Positions 1 to 9,245 are shown, counted from the first letter of the stretch. The stretch: 64,000 nucleotides of DNA from Actinomycetales bacterium (GCA_027484085.1 JAIXQF010000001.1:68742-132741), one strand, 5' to 3'. Program-made: numbers and translations. The notes: generated from the sequence alone by a model not told the origin.

Positions 1-145
1 CATCTCCACCATGATGTAGGTGGATTAACACATGTTCGGATAATGGAGCCATTTCATCAATGGTTGCTGCCGCAAAAGCAACTTGCTTAACTTCTTCAGT
101 TTGACTTTCGGATAGCCGAGTTAATGCCGAGACTTCAAATGTCAT
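1..145 (-). CDS. Probable mycothiol synthase MshD / GNAT N-terminus (partial, runs off window)
   Basis: Minus-strand frame starting ATG at 145 reads MTFEVSALTRLSESQTEEVKQVAFAATIDEMAPLSEHVLIHLHHGGD; position next to GlnR matches actinobacterial mshD synteny. Confidence 0.5.
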   Translation of the reverse strand, partial: MTFEVSALTRLSESQTEEVKQVAFAAATIDEMAPLSEHVLIHLHHGGD

Positions 146-148
146 GGA

Positions 149-850
149 TCAGACAAGAACTTCGCTGGTCTCGTTTACCGGAGAAGTTACATATCGGTAG
201 CCAACGTTTCGAACGGTACCAATTAGATTTTCATTTTCTGGACCAAGTTTTGCTCGCAGACGTCTAACGTGAACGTCAACTGTGCGAGTGCCACCAAAAT
301 AGTCGTATCCCCAGACTTCCCGAAGCAGTTGATCACGAGAAAAAACTCGGCCTGGGTGTTGAGCTAAGAACTTAAGCAATTCGAATTCTTTAAAAGTTAG
401 ATCAAGGGTGCGACCACGAAGCTTTGCGGAATAAGTCGATTCATCGATTGAAAGCTCTCCGGCTTTGATTTCACTTGAAGTTTCGAAAATGTTGGTCGCT
501 TCGGCTTTTGTAGTCGCGAGTCGAATCCGGACTTCAATTTCCGCAGGGCTGGCATCAACCAATAGCACGTCAGTCAAACCCCACTCGCGTGTTACTGCAG
601 CCAAACCACCCTCAGTTGTAATCAGAATTACCGGCGATGTATTCCCTGTAGTTTCCAATAGGCGACACAAGCTTCGAACCGCAGGTAAATCAGTACGACC
701 ATCGATCAGGATGACGTCGACTTCAGGGGCGGCAATTAAGGCAGTTGGTTCGGGCGACATGACCTTGATGTGGTGACTTAATAGTTCAAGGCCAGGCAAA
801 ACAGCACTAGATGGAGTGAGCGCACGGGTGAGCAATAGGACCTGGGCCAT
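149..850 (-). CDS. glnR: GlnR-like orphan OmpR-family response regulator
   Basis: N-terminus [41 protein letters not shown] and winged-helix C-terminus ([53 protein letters not shown]). Confidence 0.85.
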   Translation of the reverse strand: MAQVLLLTRALTPSSAVLPGLELLSHHIKVMSPEPTALIAAPEVDVILIDGRTDLPAVRSLCRLLETTGNTSPVILITTEGGLAAVTREWGLTDVLLVDASPAEIEVRIRLATTKAEATNIFETSSEIKAGELSIDESTYSAKLRGRTLDLTFKEFELLKFLAQHPGRVFSRDQLLREVWGYDYFGGTRTVDVHVRRLRAKLGPENENLIGTVRNVGYRYVTSPVNETSEVLV

Positions 851-934
851 GTTCTCACCTGCTTAATTAGTTGCGTTCTCTAAGTCTAGGGCAGAACTAA
901 TAGGGGTCGAATTGGCTTTATTTACTGAATAAAT

Positions 935-1366
935 CTAGTTACTGACTAATTCAGCAACCGCAGAAACCAGTTCTGGCTTTTTAGGAACACCGGTAGCACG
1001 GAAATGCACAGTTCCTTCTTTATCAATGATCAAAGTGGTTGGCGTTCGGGTTATTCCATAAGTCTTTACCAAGTCCATGTGCTCAACAACATCAAGCTCA
1101 ATGTGGCAAATTGCCGGAAAGCTGTTGGTTACTTCTTCAAGGACTTTGTTAGTCACGCGGCAAGGCTGGCAGAATTCAGATGAAAACTGCAGAAATGTCA
1201 CTTGTGGTGGGTGATCATGGTCTAAGTGGAGGTGTTCGGTTAACCCCTGTAGCGGGGGAACAATTTCTTCCCGGAGTTTGCCATCGCTGAGTTTTCGATA
1301 AATCCCAAAGGCAACTGAGAGCACGAGTGCGGCGAGCAGTACGTAGCCACCACTCGACATGCGCAC
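935..1366 (-). CDS. Thioredoxin-family protein with N-terminal membrane anchor (ThiX-like)
   Basis: Thioredoxin motif FCQPCR plus GITRTPTTLIIDKEG; N-terminal TM; next to glnR and sulfurtransferase operon. Confidence 0.8.
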   Translation of the reverse strand: MRMSSGGYVLLAALVLSVAFGIYRKLSDGKLREEIVPPLQGLTEHLHLDHDHPPQVTFLQFSSEFCQPCRVTNKVLEEVTNSFPAICHIELDVVEHMDLVKTYGITRTPTTLIIDKEGTVHFRATGVPKKPELVSAVAELVSN

Positions 1367-1520
1367 TCCTTATTAATAGGTATGGATCACTAATCACCAA
1401 TTAGTAGTAACGAACCTAGGCGAAACCTCAGTTTTCGCCAACTCCAATCCTTACTGCGAGACTTTTGCAATAACCAGTAGCGAGCCTGCGATTGCCTTGA
1501 ACCTGGCCTATGGTTGGGGC

Positions 1521-1601
1521 ATGTCGAGAACCACAGTGTTGATAAAGCGCCGAGTCGTTGACTATGGCCGCCTTGGTTCTTCGATGTGTATGTGCTCTTG
1601 A
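1521..1601 (+). CDS. Putative Cys-containing leader peptide (26 aa) MSRTTVLIKRRVVDYGRLGSSMCMCS
   Basis: Not in ORF track; read directly. Matches the actinobacterial leader-peptide pattern (L-x-K-R-R-x-V-D-x-x-R-x-x-S..C); two Cys codons next to the stop; TATGGT -10-like hexamer 7 nt upstream of the ATG suggests leaderless start. Confidence 0.6.
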   Translation: MSRTTVLIKRRVVDYGRLGSSMCMCS

Positions 1602-1604
1602 TTT

Positions 1605-1626
1605 TGCAGTCCTGATGCTGGCTGCA
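1605..1626 (+). promoter_or_regulatory. Hairpin immediately downstream of leader peptide; candidate attenuation element
   Basis: TGCAGTC...GGCTGCA, 7-bp stem with one G-T pair, starting 4 nt after the leader stop codon. Confidence 0.35.
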
Positions 1627-1669
1627 CTCAACGTAAGCCAACTTAAATCGGACCTGAAAAGGAAATTCA

Positions 1670-2095
1670 ATGAGCAAGCAAATTGACCCACGTGGCCCAC
1701 GTTTTGGAGCCGCAATAACAACAGTGGTTCTAGCAAGCATTCTGCTAACAATTCCCTCAAACATTGCCGTCGCGCTACTGGTGATTCAAACATCCGTTTT
1801 TGCACTTGGCGCATTCGTTGGTTTACACGCGCAGCCGTACGGAATTTTGTATCGCAAACTGGTTGCACCAAAGCTCGAAAAGCCGTTAGTGCTTGAAGCG
1901 GTTGAGCCGCCACAGTTTGCTCAATTAGTTGGATTCCTATTTGCAGTTGTTGGCCTTGTGGCCCTGGTTTCAGGCGCTCACTTAGTGGCAACTATTGCAG
2001 TTGGTTTTGCATTAGGTGCCGCATTTCTAAATGCCGCATTTAACTTTTGCCTGGGCTGCGAAATGTATTTGATCGGCAAAAGAATTTTTTCATAA
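1670..2095 (+). CDS. DUF4395 family membrane protein
   Basis: KQIDPRGPRFGAAIT start, multiple TM, C-terminal NFCLGCEMY; typical neighbour of thioredoxin and sulfurtransferase. Confidence 0.8.
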   Translation: MSKQIDPRGPRFGAAITTVVLASILLTIPSNIAVALLVIQTSVFALGAFVGLHAQPYGILYRKLVAPKLEKPLVLEAVEPPQFAQLVGFLFAVVGLVALVSGAHLVATIAVGFALGAAFLNAAFNFCLGCEMYLIGKRIFS

Positions 2096-2125
2096 CAAAT
2101 CTTAAGAACAAACAAGGAGAAGTAA

Positions 2126-2971
2126 ATGAGTAACCAAGCGCTAGTAGATGCCGAATGGGCATTAGCCCATTTAGATGATGCCAAAGTAGTTTTCATTGAA
2201 GTTGATGAAGACACCGAAGCGTATGCCGGCAACCACATCCGTAATGCAATTGCACTGAACTGGAAGACCGATCTTCAGGATCCAATTCGTCGCGACTTTG
2301 TTAACAAGCAACAGTTTGAAGCTCTTCTAAGCGCCAAGGGTGTTTCTAATGATGACACCGTTGTGCTTTACGGCGGAAACAACAACTGGTTCGCTGCCTA
2401 CGCATTCTGGTACTTCAAGCTTTATGGCCATGGCGATGTTCGCTTGCTAGATGGTGGCCGCAAGAAGTGGGAACTAGATGGTCGCGAGTTAGTTAGCGAA
2501 GTTCCAAGTCGCGCTGCAACAACGTATGTTGCAAAAGATCAGGATCGTTCAATTCGCGCTTTCCGTGAAGATGTACTTAAGGCGATCGGAACTCAGAATC
2601 TTGTCGATGTTCGCAGTCCGGATGAGTACGCAGGTCGTTTACTTGCGCCAGCTCACTTACCGCAAGAAGCTGCACGCATCGGTGGACACATTCCAACGGC
2701 TGCAAACATTCCATGGAGTAAGGCTGCCAACGAAGATGGTTCCTTCAAGTCCATCGATGAACTGAAGGCCCTTTATGAAGGTGCTGGTGTTGATCTAAAC
2801 AAGGACACCATCGCTTACTGCCGAATTGGCGAACGTTCCGCCCACTCATGGTTTGTATTGCACGAGTTGCTAGGCGTGAAGAACGTAAGCAACTACGACG
2901 GTTCATGGACTGAGTACGGCTCACTTGTTGGTGTTCCGGTAGCTGTTGGCGACGAACCGGGTGACGCATGA
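2126..2971 (+). CDS. Thiosulfate sulfurtransferase, two rhodanese domains (CysA2/SseA-like)
   Basis: Active-site loop CRIGERS; rhodanese motifs DVRSPDEYAG, GHIPTAANIPW. Confidence 0.9.
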   Translation: MSNQALVDAEWALAHLDDAKVVFIEVDEDTEAYAGNHIRNAIALNWKTDLQDPIRRDFVNKQQFEALLSAKGVSNDDTVVLYGGNNNWFAAYAFWYFKLYGHGDVRLLDGGRKKWELDGRELVSEVPSRAATTYVAKDQDRSIRAFREDVLKAIGTQNLVDVRSPDEYAGRLLAPAHLPQEAARIGGHIPTAANIPWSKAANEDGSFKSIDELKALYEGAGVDLNKDTIAYCRIGERSAHSWFVLHELLGVKNVSNYDGSWTEYGSLVGVPVAVGDEPGDA

Positions 2972-3273
2972 GCGGTTGCGGCGCAGTAGTCGGTGGCGTC
3001 TCGTTAGACAACATCGACATATCAACACAGGCAGTCATCCAGGGTGTAATCACGTACGGAGATGTTCCAGCCAGTGTTGGTTATGCCCGCTTACTGGATC
3101 GAAACGATGAATTCGTTGCTGAGGTTCCGATCTCAAAACAAGGCGAGTTTCGTTTCTTTACGGTTTCAGGCGATTGGACCATAGTTGCCCTGATTCCAGG
3201 GTCCAATAGTCGAACTCAGGTAACGGCTGAGCTTGGAAAAGTTCTAGACGTAGACATCGTTATACCTAAATAA
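2968..3273 (+). CDS. DUF1416 family protein (SseC-like)
   Basis: MSGCGAVVGG start, overlaps sulfurtransferase stop (ATGA); known synteny. Confidence 0.85.
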   Translation: MSGCGAVVGGVSLDNIDISTQAVIQGVITYGDVPASVGYARLLDRNDEFVAEVPISKQGEFRFFTVSGDWTIVALIPGSNSRTQVTAELGKVLDVDIVIPK

Positions 3274-3285
3274 ATTAATACCTAA

Positions 3286-3317
3286 AAAGGCTGGTTTTCT
3301 TCGGAAAGCCAGCCTTT
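3286..3317 (+). terminator. Rho-independent-like terminator, UUCG tetraloop (copy 1)
   Basis: AAAGGCTGGTTTTCTTCGGAAAGCCAGCCTTT, 14-bp stem with one G-T pair, TTCG loop. Confidence 0.85.
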
Positions 3318-3426
3318 ATTGGTTCTGCGGACAGGCTCGCTAAGGTTTTTTGCGCTACGAGGCATGGCCATGTTGTCTGATTTGCCCTGTTTCTGGCATA
3401 GTTAAAGCAGAAGTTGTCCGTCCCCA

Positions 3427-5085
3427 ATGAATCCTTACAGAAAGCTCTTTTTCATGCCTGCAAAAAAATTACGAAAAATTTCGATTGCTGCGATTTTTGC
3501 ACTTGTTGCCACACTTTTCCAAGGTGCCTCGCTGAGCCCAGCTTCTGCCGCACCGGTTTATAGCGGCAGCGTTAGTGTGACACGCGCTTACGACTCCGAT
3601 ACCAACAGCATTCAGGCTTATTCAGGGGAACGCCTTTACGTGAATTTTCGGTATGACGTAAATGTGACCTCTGTTGAATCGGGAGATGAACTTACTTTCG
3701 ACGATCTCGAGAATGAAATAACAGGTCTTTCAGCACAATGGAACATCAATAACAACTACATGAACCGAGTTACCGCACTTACATACACTGTTCCAGATCC
3801 CAAGCCAACTTCAATCGAATTGACTGTGTCTAAGACCTTGACCCCCTCGGCTAATGGACCAATTAAATTTGATCCAGTTGTAACAACTGACGGTGCTACC
3901 TTGACGGCAAATAGCACATATACAAGTGCCAGCTTGAACACATCGATAACATCTGCCGGATATACGGCAAAAGACGGAGACCAGTACCTCTATTACTATG
4001 GCAGCGTTTGCGTTGATATGGCACAGGTAGCTGCCGACGACGAATTAGTGCTGTCAACAACAATCACGGGATCACCTACTACGACCTCAAATACGACGTC
4101 TTGGTATGGTCCCAACGGAATGTCAATAAATGCCATTTCGCCTCAGACTGATCTCGAAAGAACGGTACCGTCTCCAGAACCTACACAAATTTCCGCGTCA
4201 TTTAACAGAGGATTCTCGGGTCTAACCTCAGGCTTTAAATACACTTTTTCTGCCGAAATTGAGAGTGAAGGCACCTCGGTGGGCATAACTTGCCCGTTAC
4301 TTCCTGGCCCAACACCTGGTTTATTTCCAGTGGGTGGCGCTTCAGTTACTGGAACTTTCTCAGTCGGTTCCAAGATTACGGTCACTCCAAACAAGTGGTC
4401 TCTTACAAATGGTGGTGCAGTAGTTGCCGCAGCAACTACCGAATACGACTGGTATCTCTGCACTACTCCGCTAACAGCCGCAACGACTGACTTTACGCAA
4501 ATCGAATGTTTCCAAGATCAGCCTGAACAAGTCTTAGCTAGTGGAACCTCAATCGGTTACACAGATGGCCCAAATCAGGGATTTACCGGAGCGTCATTGA
4601 CTATAACTCAGGGTCTTTTAACATCAATGACTGGAAAATACTTGATGGTAATCGTGAATGGGGCATCTGGCTCTGGCATGTCCCTCAAGCGCGGAGATTT
4701 GTTCATGAAAACCTGTGGACCTATCGCTTCGGGCTCAACCTGTTCATCGACCTATGGAACCCCTGTAGCACCAGCCAAGAAGACCCCGAAGGCTGCGACT
4801 GTTGCGACAAAGGTGAAAGTCGGAAAGACATTCACAATTTCGCTTCATTCATCTAAGGGAACAGCATCAAAGGGCGCGAACTCCGATGGTCTTGCTGCGG
4901 TAGTTTCGGTTGCTTCAGCTTCCAAGGCGTTCTGCTCAGTGACCAAGATCGTAAAGAGTAAGAAGATCACTGGTTACACAGTCAAGGGTCTTAAGGCTGG
5001 CAAGTGTTCAGTTGTCGTTGCCATCTCAGGTAGCTCAACTTTCAATGCCTCATCTAAGACAACCGTTGTGACGGTTTCCAAGTAG
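3427..5085 (+). CDS. Secreted/cell-surface protein with signal peptide and Lys-rich C-terminal Ig-like region
   Basis: N-terminal basic-hydrophobic-ASA signal (LFQGASLSPASAAP); Ser/Thr-rich; C-terminal AAVVSVASASKAFCSVTKIV..KAGKCSVVVAISG. Alternative start ATG at 3454. Confidence 0.7.
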   Translation: MNPYRKLFFMPAKKLRKISIAAIFALVATLFQGASLSPASAAPVYSGSVSVTRAYDSDTNSIQAYSGERLYVNFRYDVNVTSVESGDELTFDDLENEITGLSAQWNINNNYMNRVTALTYTVPDPKPTSIELTVSKTLTPSANGPIKFDPVVTTDGATLTANSTYTSASLNTSITSAGYTAKDGDQYLYYYGSVCVDMAQVAADDELVLSTTITGSPTTTSNTTSWYGPNGMSINAISPQTDLERTVPSPEPTQISASFNRGFSGLTSGFKYTFSAEIESEGTSVGITCPLLPGPTPGLFPVGGASVTGTFSVGSKITVTPNKWSLTNGGAVVAAATTEYDWYLCTTPLTAATTDFTQIECFQDQPEQVLASGTSIGYTDGPNQGFTGASLTITQGLLTSMTGKYLMVIVNGASGSGMSLKRGDLFMKTCGPIASGSTCSSTYGTPVAPAKKTPKAATVATKVKVGKTFTISLHSSKGTASKGANSDGLAAVVSVASASKAFCSVTKIVKSKKITGYTVKGLKAGKCSVVVAISGSSTFNASSKTTVVTVSK

Positions 5086-5106
5086 TACTGGCAAAACCAA
5101 ATAACC

Positions 5107-5138
5107 AAAGGCTGGTTTTCTTCGGAAAGCCAGCCTTT
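5107..5138 (+). terminator. Rho-independent-like terminator, identical 32-nt copy 2
   Basis: Identical AAAGGCTGGTTTTCTTCGGAAAGCCAGCCTTT; stem extends by CC/GG to 5105-5140. Confidence 0.85.
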
Positions 5139-5150
5139 GGTTTGTATGAA

Positions 5151-5582
5151 TCACTTTCCTTCAGGAACTAAATTCAAGTAATCCACCTTGATACATCTGT
5201 CCATGACAACTTTCATTCCGGCGTCAGAGGCAAGTTTTGCGACATCATCGTTCTCGATACCAAGTTGCATCCACCAAGTTTTCCCAGCTGAGGAATCTGC
5301 GATAGCCGGGAATTCAGATTCAAATACAGCCGGCATATCTTCAGCTTTACGAAATACGTCGATGATGTCCGGGACAATCGGCAAGTCCGCCAGCGACTTA
5401 TAAACCGGTTGACCCAAAATCTCTTGAGTGACCGTTGGATTGATTAAGTAGACGTCGAAGTGAGTCTGCTCGATCAAGTAGGCGGCAACTTGATGGCTCG
5501 CTCGCTCTGGATTGCTAGAGACCCCGATAACAGCCACCGAAGCCGCTGATTCCAAAATTGATTTAATGTCGGCGTTATTCAC
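5151..5582 (-). CDS. CoA-binding domain protein (YccU-like)
   Basis: VAVIGVSSNPERASHQVAAYL..VYLINPTVTQEILGQPVYKSLADLP. Confidence 0.85.
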   Translation of the reverse strand: MNNADIKSILESAASVAVIGVSSNPERASHQVAAYLIEQTHFDVYLINPTVTQEILGQPVYKSLADLPIVPDIIDVFRKAEDMPAVFESEFPAIADSSAGKTWWMQLGIENDDVAKLASDAGMKVVMDRCIKVDYLNLVPEGK

Positions 5583-5644
5583 AACGTGATTGTCCTTCGG
5601 CTTGGCTACTTACTTGAGAATACTTGGCGGATACACTTAAGCAC

Positions 5645-5746
5645 ATGGCCGAGACGTTTTACACCGGATTGCTAGTCGTATGCTCCCTAGCGATTACTGG
5701 CTATGCATCGTGGATGGTCTACAAACTTTATAAGGGACAATCATGA
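5645..5746 (+). CDS. 33-aa single-TM small protein MAETFYTGLLVVCSLAITGYASWMVYKLYKGQS
   Basis: Not in ORF track; stop overlaps the nitrobindin start (ATGA at 5743); hydrophobic segment with basic tail. Confidence 0.6.
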   Translation: MAETFYTGLLVVCSLAITGYASWMVYKLYKGQS

Positions 5747-6267
5747 GCACTAAATTGCATCCAGATTTGGCACCGTTGTCCTGGCTAGTAGGGACGTGGG
5801 TAGGCGTTGGAGTTGTTGGTTACCCAAGTATGGAATCTGACATTCAGGTGGGTCAAGAGCTGAGCATTCACTCAGATGGTCGACCATTTCTTATTCACTG
5901 GTCTCGCACTTGGGAACTTGATGACCAAGGCGAACGGGTTCGTCCATTGGCAATTGAAAGCGGATTTTGGCGACCACGTCCTGATAACGAAGTCGAGTTA
6001 TTGCTTGCGCATCCAACTGGATTCTTGGAATCTTGGTTTGGCAAAGTAACTATTACCGGGCTTGAAAATGCCCAGATCACTGGCGCTCGCGTTGAACTGA
6101 AAACTGACGCCATTTTGCGCACTGCATCAGCCAAGCAAGTCGATTCTGGTGAACGAATTTACGGATTAGTCGACGGCAACATCGGTTGGGTTTATGACAT
6201 GGCGGCCGAAGGGCACACCATGAAGTCACACGCTTCATTCCATCTCACAAAGGCAGTAGCACCATGA
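5743..6267 (+). CDS. Nitrobindin-like heme-binding beta-barrel (FABP family)
   Basis: GTWVGVGVVGYP matches the GxWxGxG nitrobindin signature. Confidence 0.85.
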   Translation: MSTKLHPDLAPLSWLVGTWVGVGVVGYPSMESDIQVGQELSIHSDGRPFLIHWSRTWELDDQGERVRPLAIESGFWRPRPDNEVELLLAHPTGFLESWFGKVTITGLENAQITGARVELKTDAILRTASAKQVDSGERIYGLVDGNIGWVYDMAAEGHTMKSHASFHLTKAVAP

Positions 6268-6692
6268 GCAATGAATGGGATGACGTACTTCGCGATCAGG
6301 GTTACCGAATCACACCCCAGCGCCAATTAGTGCTGGAAGCGGTGAATACTTTGGGCCATGCCACTCCGGAAGAGTTATTGACTGAAGTTCAAAAGACTGC
6401 AGCTGCGGTCAACTTATCAACGATTTACCGAACCCTTGAAGTGCTTGAGCAAGTTGGATTGGTTACGCACGCCCACATTGGGCACGGTGCTCCGACGTAT
6501 CACTCAGTTGATAATGATGCCCACATCCACTTAGTTTGCGATACCTGTCAGGGTGTGCAATCTATTCCGGCTGATGCGGCTGAGTTATTCGTTCAAATGC
6601 TTCGCGAAAAAGTGGGCTTCGAGACCGACGTGGCACACGTCTCTGTTCATGGTCAGTGCGCAACCTGCATGGATCGCCAAAAACTTCTTTAG
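6264..6692 (+). CDS. Fur-family transcriptional regulator
   Basis: GYRITPQRQLVLEAV, NLSTIYRTLEVLEQVGLV, HIHLVCDTCQGVQ, paired CxxC. Confidence 0.9.
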   Translation: MSNEWDDVLRDQGYRITPQRQLVLEAVNTLGHATPEELLTEVQKTAAAVNLSTIYRTLEVLEQVGLVTHAHIGHGAPTYHSVDNDAHIHLVCDTCQGVQSIPADAAELFVQMLREKVGFETDVAHVSVHGQCATCMDRQKLL

Positions 6693-6755
6693 TTCTCAGG
6701 AACATCAGGAATATCCAAGGCTGCCGCCTAAGCAAAGGTATCCAGTTCCAACTAC

Positions 6756-7751
6756 TTGCGAGAGAATGTTGTTATGACCGCAATCCCGCACATGGATGAC
6801 ACCAGCATTGATGCTGCTGTGCCATGGCATTACGGTGAACCGTTTAAGGAACAGCGTGAGCTGGTAGCCGGGCGAGGTCGAGTTGACCTTTCGCATCGTG
6901 GGGTAGTCACAGTTACTGGGCCAGATCGAAAATCTTGGTTGCATTCCATCACAACACAGGATTTTGAGTCGCCAGTTGCCCACTTAACGTCATTGATTTT
7001 GTCTCCGCATGGACACATCGAACACGATATTCACGTCGCTAATCACAATGAAACAATGTGGATCAGTTGTGAGCCAGGAACTGTAAATGACTTGATTCAG
7101 TATTTAGAATCGATGAAATTCATGCTTCGGGTTGAAGTAACAAACGTTTCAGATCAGATTGCAGTTGTTGGCGCCCCAGGCTGGATCGAATCAGATTTGT
7201 ATCCGGTTTGGCACTCCTCTGAAGCATTTGTAAATGATTCACAAGTTAGCGATAAGTACGTTGTAACTCGACCAGCTGATTGGAAAGTTAGTGAACTTTT
7301 CGTGCCCCGCGAAGACCTTGACCAGGTTCTGAGTGAAGACACACAAGTTGGAACCTGGGCTTGGGAAGCGCATCGGATTCGTGCAGGTGTGCCTCGATTA
7401 AATTTTGAAACGGATCACAAAACGATTCCGCACGAAATTGGTTTGATCGGTTCCTCAGTTCATTTGAACAAAGGTTGCTATCGCGGACAAGAAACTGTGG
7501 CTCGGGTTTACAACCTAGGAAAACCACCTCGTCGCATAGTCCAACTCGAACTTGATGGCTCAACTAATGAGTTACCTGTAATTGGGGATGCTGTTCTTTG
7601 GGACGGTAAAGAAGTTGGTCGAGTAACGTCCGTGACGCAAGATTACGAAAGCGGACCACTGGCTCTTGCTGTTATCAAGCGCTCAGTTCCAACCGATGTG
7701 GTTCTAACTGCCGGAACTGTCGCAGCTAGCCAAACTGTAATTGTGGAATAA
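6756..7751 (+). CDS. ygfZ: Folate-binding protein YgfZ / GcvT-like Fe-S assembly factor
   Basis: Signature KGCYRGQETVAR; GcvT-like fold residues. Start may be 6777 (MTAIPH). Confidence 0.85.
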   Translation: MRENVVMTAIPHMDDTSIDAAVPWHYGEPFKEQRELVAGRGRVDLSHRGVVTVTGPDRKSWLHSITTQDFESPVAHLTSLILSPHGHIEHDIHVANHNETMWISCEPGTVNDLIQYLESMKFMLRVEVTNVSDQIAVVGAPGWIESDLYPVWHSSEAFVNDSQVSDKYVVTRPADWKVSELFVPREDLDQVLSEDTQVGTWAWEAHRIRAGVPRLNFETDHKTIPHEIGLIGSSVHLNKGCYRGQETVARVYNLGKPPRRIVQLELDGSTNELPVIGDAVLWDGKEVGRVTSVTQDYESGPLALAVIKRSVPTDVVLTAGTVAASQTVIVE

Positions 7752-8222
7752 CTAAACTTCCAACGTCACAGTCATCGGCCCATCACAAACTGCGCTGATT
7801 CGCATGTCTGCGCCAAACTTTCCTGTTTCCACCCGTGCGCCAAGATCGCGTAAGGCCTGAACTACATTTTCAACGAGCGGTTCAGCTTGTGGTCCGCGCG
7901 CAGCCTGTTGCCAAGTAGGACGTCGACCATTTGAAGTATCAGCAAACAATGTGAATTGGCTGATTGCCAGAATTGGTAATTCGGCATCTGCAGCCGCTAC
8001 TTCCACCGATTCAGAGTTCACAGTTTTTCCAGCCGCCTTCAAGGCAGCAGACTCAAAGATTCGCAATTTCCAAATCTTGTCGGCTAGGACAGCACATTTA
8101 CTCTCATCATCGTCAACGCTTACCCCGATCAAGACCAAAAGACCAGGGCCTTCGAAAGCACCGATAGTTTCACCGGCCACCACAACACTGGCGCCATCTA
8201 CTCGTTGTACAACTGCACGCAT
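7752..8222 (-). CDS. dtd: D-aminoacyl-tRNA deacylase
   Basis: MRAVVQRVDGASVVV; SQFTLFADTSNGRRP; start moved inward from ORF start 8258. Confidence 0.9.
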   Translation of the reverse strand: MRAVVQRVDGASVVVAGETIGAFEGPGLLVLIGVSVDDDESKCAVLADKIWKLRIFESAALKAAGKTVNSESVEVAAADAELPILAISQFTLFADTSNGRRPTWQQAARGPQAEPLVENVVQALRDLGARVETGKFGADMRISAVCDGPMTVTLEV

Positions 8223-8261
8223 AAATACATTCTGCCTTGCCTTGGATGCTGTCCGCATTAG

Positions 8262-9245
8262 GTGTTCACCAATCGATCGTGGAACTATAGGAGGGTGTCA
8301 GTTCCAGTTGCCCACGTTGTGCGAAGCGGCGTAGTTGAAGGTACGCACTTCGGTAGTGCGGTAGTTGTTGATGCCCAAGGCAAAGTTGAGTGGTCAATTG
8401 GTGATGTCTCTAGCGCGATGTTTCCGCGCTCATCAAATAAATTGATGCAGAGTCTGGCCATGGTGCGAAGTGGCTTGCCACTTAAAGACGAATTGCTCGC
8501 ACTTTCTAGCGCTTCACATAGCGGCGAAGATTTCCACTTAGCAGGCGTCCAAGACATTTTGAATGCAGCAAACCTTGATATCTCAGCTTTGCAATGCCCA
8601 GCCGATTGGCCGCTTGATGAAGTCGAGCGAGACACTCTGCTCGCAGCTGGTCTTGGCAAAAGTTCAATTTATATGAACTGCAGTGGCAAGCATTCGGCAA
8701 TGTTATTTACCTGCGTTTTGAATGGCTGGGATACTGACAGCTACCTTGAGACTTCTCACCCGTTACAGGTGGCATGCCAACAAGCCATCGAAGATGTGAC
8801 TGGCGAAAAAGTCGAACACATTGGCGTTGATGGTTGTGGCGCACCACTGATGTCGACTTCACTAACAGGTTTGGCACGAGCTTTTTCAAAGTTTGCAGGC
8901 CCTACTGCAGATGCAGAACAAAAGAAGATTGCTGATGCGATTCGAGCAAATCCACAATATCTTGGTGGCACCAGACGTGATGTGACAAAACTTATGCAAG
9001 GCGTTCCTGGCTTACTTGCTAAAGATGGCGCTGAGGCTGTCTATGGAATTGGGCTTGGTGACGGGCGAGCGCTCGCTCTGAAAATCGAAGATGGCGCCGA
9101 CCGAGCAAGAATTGTTGTCGCGATGTCTATCCTGCAAAATGTTTTGGGCGTCGTTTCGCAAGAAGTGGAACGTCAGCTGGACAGCCAAGAGTTATTGGGT
9201 GGCGGCTTACAGGTTGGAAAAGTCGTCCCGGCATTTTCGATCTAG
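8262..9245 (+). CDS. Asparaginase (bacterial L-asparaginase II family)
   Basis: VVRSGVVEGTHFGSAVVVD; MNCSGKHSAML; GVDGCGAP. Start codon uncertain. Confidence 0.85.
   Translation: MFTNRSWNYRRVSVPVAHVVRSGVVEGTHFGSAVVVDAQGKVEWSIGDVSSAMFPRSSNKLMQSLAMVRSGLPLKDELLALSSASHSGEDFHLAGVQDILNAANLDISALQCPADWPLDEVERDTLLAAGLGKSSIYMNCSGKHSAMLFTCVLNGWDTDSYLETSHPLQVACQQAIEDVTGEKVEHIGVDGCGAPLMSTSLTGLARAFSKFAGPTADAEQKKIADAIRANPQYLGGTRRDVTKLMQGVPGLLAKDGAEAVYGIGLGDGRALALKIEDGADRARIVVAMSILQNVLGVVSQEVERQLDSQELLGGGLQVGKVVPAFSI

Noticed and set aside
916-932. AT-only hairpin TTTATT-tactg-AATAAA downstream of the thioredoxin gene
   Set aside because: Weak A/T stem expected by chance in AT-rich spacers; not convincing as a terminator.
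1390-1991. Minus-strand ORFs of 124 and 187 aa between thioredoxin and DUF4395
   Set aside because: Low-complexity shadow frames overlapping DUF4395 and the leader region; no family-like motifs.
7951-8334. Plus-strand ORFs opposite dtd
   Set aside because: Antisense shadow ORFs with no recognisable protein features; dtd on the minus strand explains the region.
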